Notes under the pieces: generated by a model | Told to the model about the DNA's origin: nothing | The model's input: the letters and a program-made list of their open reading frames with translations, nothing else | Database searches by the model: none | Part shown: piece by piece, positions 35,838-43,078 of the stretch | Position numbering within the stretch: the stretch's first letter is position 1 | How the letters are laid out: each line of letters begins with the position of its first letter | Program-made: the position numbers and the translations under genes | Source of the DNA: GCA-002726655 sp046582185 | GTDB lineage: Bacteria > Pseudomonadota > Gammaproteobacteria > Pseudomonadales > Azotimanducaceae | NCBI GenBank assembly: GCA_046582185.1 | Contig: JAYGEX010000025.1 | Coordinates: 1-64,000, forward strand | Reading direction: 5' to 3' | DNA length: 64,000 nucleotides

Positions 35838-36698
35838 TTATCGCTCCTGATTCACTTTCGGCAAGTAATGATTTGCGAAGTCTAGTATTTCCCCAACATC
35901 GAACAGGTGACGGCCCGACCGGGAAAATTCTTCCAGTTCTGTTTCCGTGGGAAAGGAATAATAATTACCGCCTCCAAACTGGTGCTCTGAGTCAACGCAT
36001 CCGTGGGATGCAATCGTTTCTATGGTCTGCAGAATAAGCTCGCAACCACCGGGGTACAGGCTCAAGACATGCCACAGATAGGATTTGTTTGGCACAACCT
36101 TAAATGAGCTCGTTCCAATGACAGGGCCCGTATCAATGCTTGCATCTGGAATATAGTGAAGTGTTGTGCCGATAATTTCGTCTCCGGCAAGAAGCGCTCT
36201 GAAACTTGCCATTACGCCTTTGTATTCAGGCAACAAGCCGGAATGGAGATTGATAACGCCATATTGAGGCAATGCTATAACCTCTTCCTTGAGAATGATG
36301 CCATATCTAATGGTAACGATAAGATCAGGATTGCTATCCTTTAATGTCGCAAAACCTTCACCTTTGTTAATTGCATTGAGAATGCGGATGGGTTTTTCGC
36401 TTCTTTTAGCCAGGCCCTCGAAACTCATGAGATAAGGCCTGTCCTCTGAATTGACCCCACCCTTCATTCCGTCATTTATCTCCCCATTCATCACTCCACT
36501 AAGAGCAGGGAACAATAATCGTGTGAACAGCGATTGTTCAAAGAAGGCAAGATTCTCCAGGGCGTGTGGACGCTGCCCAGCTTTTCCCACCCGGTCAGAG
36601 AGAAAAATAGTTAGCTCATGCTCACCAAGATCCTGAAGCAATATATTCAGCGCATAATTACTCGGCAGATCATAATTCGCGAGGATCGTAATCCGCAC
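35838..36698 (-). CDS. Formyltransferase family protein (Fmt/PurN-like)
   Basis: A 286-residue protein with the formyltransferase catalytic elements: YGVINLHSGLLPEYKGVMAS (catalytic Asn and His in NLH, plus the LLP loop) and ASIDTGPVIG with the catalytic Asp. It lacks the Fmt C-terminal tRNA-binding domain and the amino-acid sugar domain of ArnA, so it likely formylates a small amine or sugar with formyl-tetrahydrofolate. The GTG start shares a base with the glnS stop, indicating coupling. Substrate unknown. Confidence 0.75.
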   Translation of the reverse strand: MRITILANYDLPSNYALNILLQDLGEHELTIFLSDRVGKAGQRPHALENLAFFEQSLFTRLLFPALSGVMNGEINDGMKGGVNSEDRPYLMSFEGLAKRSEKPIRILNAINKGEGFATLKDSNPDLIVTIRYGIILKEEVIALPQYGVINLHSGLLPEYKGVMASFRALLAGDEIIGTTLHYIPDASIDTGPVIGTSSFKVVPNKSYLWHVLSLYPGGCELILQTIETIASHGCVDSEHQFGGGNYYSFPTETELEEFSRSGRHLFDVGEILDFANHYLPKVNQER

Positions 36699-38488
36699 TA
36701 GCGCTTTTGTTGTCCTGGGGTAGTTTTATTTGAAGAGCCATCAGCTGTTTGTTTTAAGGAGCCATCAGCTGTTTTATCTAAAGAGCCATCAGCGGCCTTA
36801 TTTAAAGAGCCATTATCCTGCTTGACGATTTTTGCCCAGGTATCCCGCAACCCTACTGTTCGATTAAACACCAGGTGATCCGGGCTTGAGTCTTTGCTGT
36901 CAACACAGAAGTAACCTTCACGCTCAAATTGTACGGGCTCGCCAACCTTTGCTTCAGCCAGGCTCTCTTCTACATAGCCGTGCTTAATCGTCAGGGATTC
37001 CGGATTGACAAGATCGTGGTAGTCCTGATCGCTGGCATCCGGAAAATCAACGGTGAACAATGGATCATAAAGCCTGATTTCAGCGGCATGGCACCTTTGC
37101 GCAGATACCCAATGAATAACGCCGCGCACCTTTCTGCCTTCCGGATTCCTGCCCAGGGTTTCGGGATCATAAGTACAATGAAGTTCTGTAATTTCGCCAT
37201 CGTCATTCTTAAAGACTTCATTCGCCATAATGACATAGCCATTTCGAAGCCGAACCTCACCGCCGGTCACCATGCGTTTATATTTTCGGTTCGCCTCCTC
37301 CCTGAAGTCTGCCTTGTCGATATATATCTCTCTCGTAAAGGGAACAGATCTAGTGCCCATTGTTTCGTCTTTGGGATGATTAGCTACGCTTAACTCTTCT
37401 CCCTCGCCTTCCGGGTAATTGGTAATGACAACCTTTAATGGATCAATAACGCCCATCACTCGTGGCGCGATAGCTTCAAGATTGTCACGCAGACAGCTCT
37501 GCAGAAAAGCCAGCTCCACATTATTGTCGCTCTTGGTCACACCGATGCGGCGGCAAAAGTCGCGAATTGATTCCGGTGTATAACCACGACGTCGCAGTCC
37601 TGCGAGAGTCGGAAGCCTCGGATCATCCCAGCCATCTACCAGCCCCTCATCCACAAGCTGCTTTAACTTTCGCTTGCTCATCACCGTATACTGCAAATTC
37701 AGACGGGAAAACTCAATTTGCTGAGGATGCGCGTTCATCGCGAGCTCATCCAACACCCAATCGTAGAGCGGCCGATGATCTTCAAAACCAAGGTCACACA
37801 AGCTATGGGTAATACCTTCAAGGGAATCGGATATACAGTGGGTATAGTCGTACATCGGGTAGATACACCAAGCATTTCCAGTCTGGTGGTGTTCCACATG
37901 ACGAATTCGATAGATCGCCGGGTCGCGCATATTGATATTTGGCGATGACATATCAATCTTGAGGCGCAGAACATGTTTGCCATCTTCAAATTCACCGGCT
38001 CGCATGCGCGAAAACAAATCCAGATTCTCATCTATGGTCCTATCCCTGAAAGGACTGTCCTTACCCGGCTCGGTCAGCGTGCCGCGCAGAATTCTCATTT
38101 CCTGTGCATCGGATGAGTCAACATAGGCCTTGCCTGCGGTGATCAGCTGCACGGCAAATTGATACAATTGTTCAAAGTAATCTGACGCATTCCTCACCTC
38201 ACGCCACTCAAAGCCAAGCCAGCTGATATCCGTCTTAATCGCTTCCATGAATTCGACATTTTCCTTAAGCGGATTTGTATCGTCGAAGCGGAGGTAGGTA
38301 ATACCATTAAAATCTTGCGCCACACCAAAATTCAGGCAGATCGCCTTGGCATGGCCTATGTGTAAGTAGCCATTGGGTTCCGGAGGAAATCGGGTAACAA
38401 CCTGACCACTATTCTTGCCATTGGCAACATCGTTCTCGATGATGTTGCGAATGAAATTTGTTGGGTAATTTTCTTTAGATTCACTCAT
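36698..38488 (-). CDS. glnS: Glutaminyl-tRNA synthetase with C-terminal octapeptide repeats
   Basis: A class I synthetase of 596 residues charging tRNA-Gln. The HIGH motif is PPEPNGYLHIGHAKAICLN (about 35-53) and the KMSKS motif is VMSKRKLKQL (about 269-278). GlnRS of Escherichia coli has about 554 residues; the excess here is a tail made of four eight-residue repeats with the core DGS(L/S)xK(T/A) followed by PGQQKR. The tail follows the last anticodon-binding strand and is probably disordered. First gene of a leftward run with the formyltransferase and dehydratase. Confidence 0.95.
   Translation of the reverse strand: MSESKENYPTNFIRNIIENDVANGKNSGQVVTRFPPEPNGYLHIGHAKAICLNFGVAQDFNGITYLRFDDTNPLKENVEFMEAIKTDISWLGFEWREVRNASDYFEQLYQFAVQLITAGKAYVDSSDAQEMRILRGTLTEPGKDSPFRDRTIDENLDLFSRMRAGEFEDGKHVLRLKIDMSSPNINMRDPAIYRIRHVEHHQTGNAWCIYPMYDYTHCISDSLEGITHSLCDLGFEDHRPLYDWVLDELAMNAHPQQIEFSRLNLQYTVMSKRKLKQLVDEGLVDGWDDPRLPTLAGLRRRGYTPESIRDFCRRIGVTKSDNNVELAFLQSCLRDNLEAIAPRVMGVIDPLKVVITNYPEGEGEELSVANHPKDETMGTRSVPFTREIYIDKADFREEANRKYKRMVTGGEVRLRNGYVIMANEVFKNDDGEITELHCTYDPETLGRNPEGRKVRGVIHWVSAQRCHAAEIRLYDPLFTVDFPDASDQDYHDLVNPESLTIKHGYVEESLAEAKVGEPVQFEREGYFCVDSKDSSPDHLVFNRTVGLRDTWAKIVKQDNGSLNKAADGSLDKTADGSLKQTADGSSNKTTPGQQKR
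36721..36817. repeat. Four tandem 24-bp repeats in the 3' end of glnS
   Basis: The unit containing GAGCCATCAGC recurs every 24 bases, in frame with glnS, giving the octapeptide tail. Units differ at several positions, so they are not a fresh duplication, but length changes by slippage would keep the frame. Confidence 0.8.
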
Positions 38489-38589
38489 AGATCAAACTTA
38501 TCATTACGATTGGAAATATTCTCTTGATTGGGCAAGACATCGCGACCACAGAGTCTGTTGTCATGCCGGTACTTATGTGACCAGTTATG

Positions 38590-38650
38590 CCACCCGCTAT
38601 GCAAACGGTTATGCAAACCTTTTATGCGAACTGTTTATGCGAACAATGCA
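38590..38650. repeat. Tandem 12-13 bp GTT(C/T)GCATAA-type repeats after the TauE/SafE gene
   Basis: Read on the minus strand, GTTCGCATAA, GTTCGCATAA, GTTTGCATAA, GTTTGCATAG, then weaker GTGGCATAAC and GTCACATAAG units follow each other at 12-13 base steps. The stop codon of the permease gene is the TAA of the first unit. The array fills the gap between the permease gene and glnS; no function is known. Confidence 0.6.
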
Positions 38651-39393
38651 GCTCCACAACTAATGGTGACCATCACAAGCAGCATCCATTTTAGCGTGTT
38701 TTGCTGCACTTTAATGGCGAATCGCACACTTATCATTGCCCCAACAACTGACCCCAAAGCCAGAACCAGGCCTGGCACCCAGAGTACCTGACCGCGTACA
38801 GCAAAAATAATCAGGGCAACGCCACTGAAAACCGCCGTGCAAACTGTCTTAAGTGCATTGGTTCTCAACAAATCATAGCGCAGGCTTCCTGCCAGGGCCG
38901 CGATCAAAATAAAGCCAACCCCGGCCTGAACAAAACCGCCATAGACGCCAGCAAAAAACAGAGACCCCATGGCCATGGGTGTGTCCTTCAGCTTTTTTGG
39001 CGCAGTGCCTTCCGGCGGGCTCAGAGTATCCGGGCGAACCAACATAATCACCGCCATCAAGACCATGGAACCGAGCAAGATAGGCTTTAAAAAAGTAACC
39101 GGCAGATAGGATGCACCCAGGGCACCCACCAAAGCACCGATTAAGGTCGGTATAAGTATTGGACCTATTGCGGCTGAATCAAGTCGACCCGCATCTTTGA
39201 AGCCCTTGGCCCCGGTCAGGGATTGAAGTAATACGCCGATCCGGTTAGTTGCATTGGCGACATCCGCCGGCATGCCCAACATCATCAGCGCCGGCAATGT
39301 CAGCATGGAGCCGCCGCCAGCCAATGTGTTGATAAACCCGCCAATTATGCCTGCCAGGATCAGGGCAACTATCGTAAATAACTCGAATTCCAA
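38635..39393 (-). CDS. TauE/SafE (TSUP) family permease
   Basis: A 252-residue membrane protein with about eight helices. The family signature is GFINTLAGGGSMLTLPALMM (about 19-38) and its second-half equivalent YGGFVQAGVGFILIAALAGS (about 150-169). TSUP proteins move sulfite, sulfoacetate or related organosulfur anions across the inner membrane, usually outward. Full length, ATG start. It is preceded by no obvious partner and its 3' end runs into a short tandem repeat array. Substrate unassigned. Confidence 0.82.
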   Translation of the reverse strand: MEFELFTIVALILAGIIGGFINTLAGGGSMLTLPALMMLGMPADVANATNRIGVLLQSLTGAKGFKDAGRLDSAAIGPILIPTLIGALVGALGASYLPVTFLKPILLGSMVLMAVIMLVRPDTLSPPEGTAPKKLKDTPMAMGSLFFAGVYGGFVQAGVGFILIAALAGSLRYDLLRTNALKTVCTAVFSGVALIIFAVRGQVLWVPGLVLALGSVVGAMISVRFAIKVQQNTLKWMLLVMVTISCGAALFA

Positions 39394-39522
39394 GGAAAGT
39401 TACCGTTGGCAAATGGAAAGCGAATGGTATAGATAGGCAAGCTAATGTCAATTAGCAGGAAAGGCGATCATGCCTGCCAGGGCAATTTATTTTATTGAGC
39501 TGATGTCAGCGTAGCTCATGAA

Positions 39523-39744
39523 TCACAATTTCCGGGGGGCAATTGAACCTGACATGGACCATGCTGGTGCCAGTGGCAATATTTCTTCGATCTGTCTGCG
39601 GCGAAAAGAATCACGATAGGTCTCAGCTTCCCTGAGTATCCTCTGGGTGAAATGATATTCTCCCATACGTGATTTCAGGTACTCAATAGAGGCGTCACCC
39701 AATGTTAAGCCATCCCCTATTGTTCTCAAATAATTTCCGCTCAT
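39523..39744 (-). CDS. Hypothetical short protein, possibly a gene fragment
   Basis: A 73-codon frame with helical, charged content (YLRTIGDGLTLGDASIEYLK, RREAETYRDSFRRRQIEEIL is a loose reading of its second helix). No ribosome site precedes the ATG. Near the end another frame reads HVRFNCPPEIVIHELR, so the gene may be frameshifted and originally longer. I do not recognise the family. Confidence 0.35.
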   Translation of the reverse strand: MSGNYLRTIGDGLTLGDASIEYLKSRMGEYHFTQRILREAETYRDSFRRRQIEEILPLAPAWSMSGSIAPRKL

Positions 39745-39764
39745 TAATATTGTTATTTATCAAT

Positions 39765-39794
39765 ATATTACGCAATTTACTTAATGTGTAATAT
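39765..39794. promoter_or_regulatory. AT-rich inverted repeat ATATTAC...GTAATAT
   Basis: A perfect 7-bp inverted repeat with a 16-base spacer sits in a strongly AT-rich gap between the propeller-like gene end and the short hypothetical gene. It may be an operator or a weak leftward terminator; nothing decides between these. Confidence 0.3.
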
Positions 39795-39800
39795 AATTAT

Positions 39801-40763
39801 CTAATTCGTGTAAGCGGACATATCTTTCAGCAATACTGAAAATACTTCCCTGCCTTCGTTTGCGATAAATATGGTTTCATCATCGGCCCAGGCGACGGCC
39901 TCCACTTGAGCCGTCTCTTTGAAATCAAGGCTGATCATCCTTGCACTTGAAGCGAAAAAATTATCTCCGCGACGAGGTTTATCAAAGACCCAGAGTTGCC
40001 GGTAACACAGCACCGCTAATTTGCTGCCATCGGGTGACAGGTCGGCGCCAGTGACTACCGCAACCTCCGAATGAGTATCTACCCGGGTCAGTACGTTTAC
40101 TTTATCGGTGTACTGAGTATCGAGCCTGTACAGCACCGCACCCTTCTCAAATTCAGATATTTTACCAGTAACCCTGTGTTTGGTAATGAAGTACAACTTT
40201 CCGCGATAATTGAATAAAGCCTCGCTATCGTAGTGCCATTTCTCCGCTGGAAATTTCTTCTGTTCAGGATAGCGGATAGGTAAATATTTCAACATTCGCG
40301 TTGCTGGAACTGCTCTTGGGTTGGGCTCAAACAAAACATATACACCAAGGTCGCGCCGGGCATTTCCATTGTTGCCCATATCCGAGATATAGATCATATC
40401 CTCATCCACGGTGATATCTTCCCAATCATAGTTAGACGAGACCAGTATCTTGTGCCCTTGCCACTCCTTTTTCCCCTCTTCATAGATTTCACCATGGACG
40501 GACAAATATGACGGATAAATGACTTTACCTTTGCCGTCGATGGCAAATAACCGCGGCTCGTCGCCACTATCATTGTGTACCCAGAAAACATCCTCAAAGC
40601 GCTTGCTCTTAACGATGCCGCTCATCTCCTTAACCGGATTGAAGGTAACGTTAAACTCTTTCTTGATGATGGTAGGCCCCCCATCCTGGGCAGAGACTGA
40701 CAGCGGCAATACGACACTCAGGGCAAATAACAGGCTGATGAATAGTTCCTTATACTTGGTCAT
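39801..40763 (-). CDS. Exported beta-propeller-like protein of unknown function
   Basis: A 320-residue protein with a signal peptide (about 1-25, cleavage after SVSA). The mature part has repeated strand blocks with the pattern FWVHNDSGDEPRLFAIDGKG, NYDWEDITVDEDMIYISDMG, TGADLSPDGSKLAVLCYRQL and AVAWADDETIFIANEGREVF, suggesting a six-bladed propeller of the esterase/phytase-like or SdiA-regulated (PF06977-like) kind. The acidic NDSGDE and DMGNNGNARRD turns could bind calcium. It stands alone. Role unknown; periplasmic location is the firm part. Confidence 0.65.
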   Translation of the reverse strand: MTKYKELFISLLFALSVVLPLSVSAQDGGPTIIKKEFNVTFNPVKEMSGIVKSKRFEDVFWVHNDSGDEPRLFAIDGKGKVIYPSYLSVHGEIYEEGKKEWQGHKILVSSNYDWEDITVDEDMIYISDMGNNGNARRDLGVYVLFEPNPRAVPATRMLKYLPIRYPEQKKFPAEKWHYDSEALFNYRGKLYFITKHRVTGKISEFEKGAVLYRLDTQYTDKVNVLTRVDTHSEVAVVTGADLSPDGSKLAVLCYRQLWVFDKPRRGDNFFASSARMISLDFKETAQVEAVAWADDETIFIANEGREVFSVLLKDMSAYTN

Positions 40764-40971
40764 GTAAGACTTAACCCTTGCAGTAGAAGATGATTATGAG
40801 GAAACGTTAGCACAGGTCGGAATGGAAAAGGATTGTAAAAAAGAACTTGCGTTAGTCAATATTGAAGCTATTATTGCTGCCATGAAGAAATTCAGTAACA
40901 AGCAGTTTATGAACCCGGCAGTCTCTTGCTATGAAAAAGCAGCCTGTGCGCAAACATTCTGTGCACAAGCA

Positions 40972-41016
40972 ATGAAGAAATTTTGGCTGGGTTTCTATTT
41001 TACCAACGATAGTTAG
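40972..41016 (+). CDS. Aromatic-rich leader peptide upstream of DAHP synthase
   Basis: A 14-residue frame MKKFWLGFYFTNDS with five aromatic codons (Phe, Trp, Phe, Tyr, Phe) ends 135 bases before aroG. It is also the in-frame end of a longer open frame starting at 40822, which has a better ribosome site (AGG), so either start could serve. The peptide composition fits the leader of an attenuator responding to aromatic amino acids, as for pheA or trp leaders. See the terminator next to it. Confidence 0.45.
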   Translation: MKKFWLGFYFTNDS

Positions 41017-41035
41017 ATCGCTCTTAAGAATTATG

Positions 41036-41093
41036 GGCGGTTATCCCGCCTACCAGGAAGCCCCGATAGGCAGTAACCATCGGGGTTTTTTTT
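41036..41093 (+). terminator. Candidate aroG attenuator (pause hairpin, antiterminator, terminator)
   Basis: Hairpin 1 is GGCGG-TTATC-CCGCC (41036-41050). The terminator is CCCCGAT (41061-41067) pairing with ATCGGGG (41079-41085), followed by eight T (41086-41093). A competing hairpin GCCTA (41048-41052) with TAGGC (41067-41071) excludes both, the arrangement of an antiterminator. The structure lies between the aromatic-rich leader frame and the aroG start (41151). Note that hairpin 1 begins about 34 bases after the last aromatic codon, further than in the classic trp leader. Confidence 0.65.
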
Positions 41094-41150
41094 GGCCTGT
41101 AGCGTGGTAGAAAAAGTAGTGTAGTAGTAAAAAAGGCATCGGAGAATAAC

Positions 41151-42257
41151 GTGACCAGTACGAAAGTGGATGATTTAAACGTGTTAAGTGAAGAAACATT
41201 AATAAACCCGAACCAATTAAAGAATGATGTTCCGGCATCCGAGAAAGCATTGGCGACTGTCTCCAGTGGCCGCCTCGCCATCAAGAAAATTCTGGCAAGG
41301 GAGGACCATCGATTGTTTGTGATTGTTGGCCCATGTTCGATTCACGATATCAAAGGCGCCATGGACTACGCCGCCCGACTACAAGTGTTAGCAGAAGAGG
41401 TCTCCGACAGTTTATTGCTGGTGATGCGAGTTTACTTCGAAAAACCCAGAACAACCGTTGGCTGGAAGGGTTTTATCAATGATCCACATATGGACGATTC
41501 CTTTAATATCTCAGATGGATTGCACCTCGGCCGCAAACTCTTGGTAGACTTGGCAGAAATGGGATTGCCAACATCAACCGAGGCATTGGATCCGGTATCC
41601 CCTCAATATCTCCAGGATATGATCAGCTGGAGCGCTATCGGCGCTCGCACCACTGAGTCGCAAACGCACAGGGAAATGGCCAGCGGGTTGTCCTCGGCCA
41701 TTGGCTTTAAGAATGGCACCAACGGTGGACTTGAAGTTGCAGTTAATGCGCTTAACTCCGTTAGCGCGCCTCACCGATTCCTGGGCATTAACCACGAAGG
41801 TGAAGTTGCGGTTATACACACTCGGGGTAATAAACATGCACATATCGTACTGAGAGGCGGCGGCGGCAGACCTAATTACGATTCGGTCAGTGTATCAATC
41901 TGTGAGCAGGAGCTACTGAAAGCCAAGATACCCGCAAATATAATGATCGATTGCAGCCATGCAAATTCGAACAAGGATCATTCACGGCAGGCGCTGGTGA
42001 TGAATAACGTCGGCAACCAGATTATTGAGGGCAATCAATCAATCGTTGGCCTGATGGTTGAGAGTAATATCGCCGCTGGTAACCAGTCAATTCCAGAAAA
42101 CCTGGCGGACCTTCAATATGGTGTTTCCGTCACAGATGCCTGCGTTGACTGGGCAACTACTGAAACGATGATTCGCGGCCTGCGGGATAAAGTTAAAAGT
42201 ACGCTGGTTACGCGCTCGGAAATGATGAACGATAGCCTGATCGAGAAGACTGCTTAA
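41151..42257 (+). CDS. aroG: 3-deoxy-7-phosphoheptulonate (DAHP) synthase, AroG/F type
   Basis: A 368-residue class I-alpha DAHP synthase, first enzyme of the shikimate pathway (phosphoenolpyruvate plus erythrose 4-phosphate). Motifs are LFVIVGPCSIHD (about 55-66), VYFEKPRTTVGWKGFIND (about 90-107), GARTTESQTHREMASGLS (about 163-180) and MIDCSHANSNKDH with the metal ligands. Start GTG 41151 with GGAG upstream. Which amino acid inhibits it (Phe, Tyr or Trp isozyme) is not decided from sequence. The upstream attenuator suggests control by aromatic amino acid supply. Confidence 0.93.
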   Translation: MTSTKVDDLNVLSEETLINPNQLKNDVPASEKALATVSSGRLAIKKILAREDHRLFVIVGPCSIHDIKGAMDYAARLQVLAEEVSDSLLLVMRVYFEKPRTTVGWKGFINDPHMDDSFNISDGLHLGRKLLVDLAEMGLPTSTEALDPVSPQYLQDMISWSAIGARTTESQTHREMASGLSSAIGFKNGTNGGLEVAVNALNSVSAPHRFLGINHEGEVAVIHTRGNKHAHIVLRGGGGRPNYDSVSVSICEQELLKAKIPANIMIDCSHANSNKDHSRQALVMNNVGNQIIEGNQSIVGLMVESNIAAGNQSIPENLADLQYGVSVTDACVDWATTETMIRGLRDKVKSTLVTRSEMMNDSLIEKTA

Positions 42258-42272
42258 GGCGCTCTTCTCGAT
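42240..42272. terminator. 10-bp perfect stem-loop over the aroG stop codon
   Basis: ATCGAGAAGA (42240-42249) pairs with TCTTCTCGAT (42263-42272) across a 13-base loop that contains the aroG TAA. With no T-run it may be a 3' stabiliser or a terminator shared with the converging nfuA gene. Confidence 0.5.
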
Positions 42273-42302
42273 TAGATCTTCTGGACTGATACTTCTTATC
42301 AA

Positions 42303-42881
42303 TCAGTAATAAGCATTCTCGGTAATAGAGTGATCCGTAACATCGCGAACTGATTTGAGTTGTGGCAATTGTTCTAACAAAGTTTTTTCGACGCCATCTT
42401 TCAAGGTCATGTCGACCATTCCACAGCCCTGACAGCCACCGCCAAATTGTAGGATTGCGATTTCTTCGTCAAGGACTTCAACCAGGTTGACCATTCCGCC
42501 GTGGGATGCGAGTGATGGGTTAACTTCAGAATGCAGGATGTAATTAATTCGATCTTCGATAGGACTGTCGTCAGATACCTGAGGTACCTTTGAGTTAGGT
42601 GCTTTGATAGTGAGCTGCCCGCCCATGCGGTCCGTCGCATAATCTACAACCGCGTCTTCCAAAAATTTCCCGCTGCGCTTATCTATCCAGCAGTCAAATT
42701 TTTCATATTTAACCAGCTCGTCATCTTCTTGCTCTTCGCCGGCTTGGCAATATGCAATGCAGGTCTCTGCCATTGGCGTACCAGGATCAGTAATAAAGAT
42801 ACGAATGCGAACATCATCACCTTCCTGCTTTGACAGCAGGTCGAATAAATAGTCTTGTGCAGGAAGAGTAATCTCGACCAT
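42303..42881 (-). CDS. nfuA: Iron-sulfur biogenesis protein NfuA
   Basis: A 192-residue two-domain carrier: an A-type-like N-terminal domain (about 1-95) without the usual cysteines, and a C-terminal Nfu domain (about 105-190) with the cluster-binding CxxC in FGGGCQGCGMVDMTLKDG. It receives 4Fe-4S clusters and delivers them to target enzymes under stress or iron limitation. Length equals Escherichia coli NfuA (191). Leftward; divergent from metH. Confidence 0.93.
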   Translation of the reverse strand: MVEITLPAQDYLFDLLSKQEGDDVRIRIFITDPGTPMAETCIAYCQAGEEQEDDELVKYEKFDCWIDKRSGKFLEDAVVDYATDRMGGQLTIKAPNSKVPQVSDDSPIEDRINYILHSEVNPSLASHGGMVNLVEVLDEEIAILQFGGGCQGCGMVDMTLKDGVEKTLLEQLPQLKSVRDVTDHSITENAYY

Positions 42882-42994
42882 TTTGAAGTCCGATTTTCTA
42901 AGGATGAATCCCTAGTTTACTCGATCGTCACTTTTCATTCCAACAAGATTGTTTTAAACCTTTAAGAATCAAGGGTTATTAGCTTATATCAGCA

Positions 42995-43007
42995 TGAGAC
43001 AGGTTCA
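42995..43007. promoter_or_regulatory. Possible MetR-type operator upstream of metH
   Basis: TGAG-ACAGG-TTCA matches the MetR consensus TGAA-N5-TTCA in spacing with one mismatch and lies 72 bases before the metH start. MetR activates metH and metE in enterobacteria with homocysteine as coeffector. No MetR gene is in the window. No SAH or cobalamin riboswitch was recognised here. Confidence 0.35.
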
Positions 43008-43078
43008 TCACAAAACACAAAGATTTTCCGAATCTAGCACCTGGCTTGTGGGTAAAATGCGCCCTCCAGCTCATAAAG

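Noticed and set aside
32714..36698. Leftward gene run as a dedicated biosynthetic cluster (formyltransferase plus PLP dehydratase plus synthetase)
   Set aside because: The neighbours are glnS, an AlkD-like repair protein and NhaA, which share no pathway; co-transcription alone does not support a cluster.
36721..36817. The glnS repeats as a CRISPR array
   Set aside because: The units are contiguous, in frame and without spacers.
42882..43078. SAH or cobalamin riboswitch upstream of metH
   Set aside because: None of the conserved core motifs could be found in the 200-base leader.
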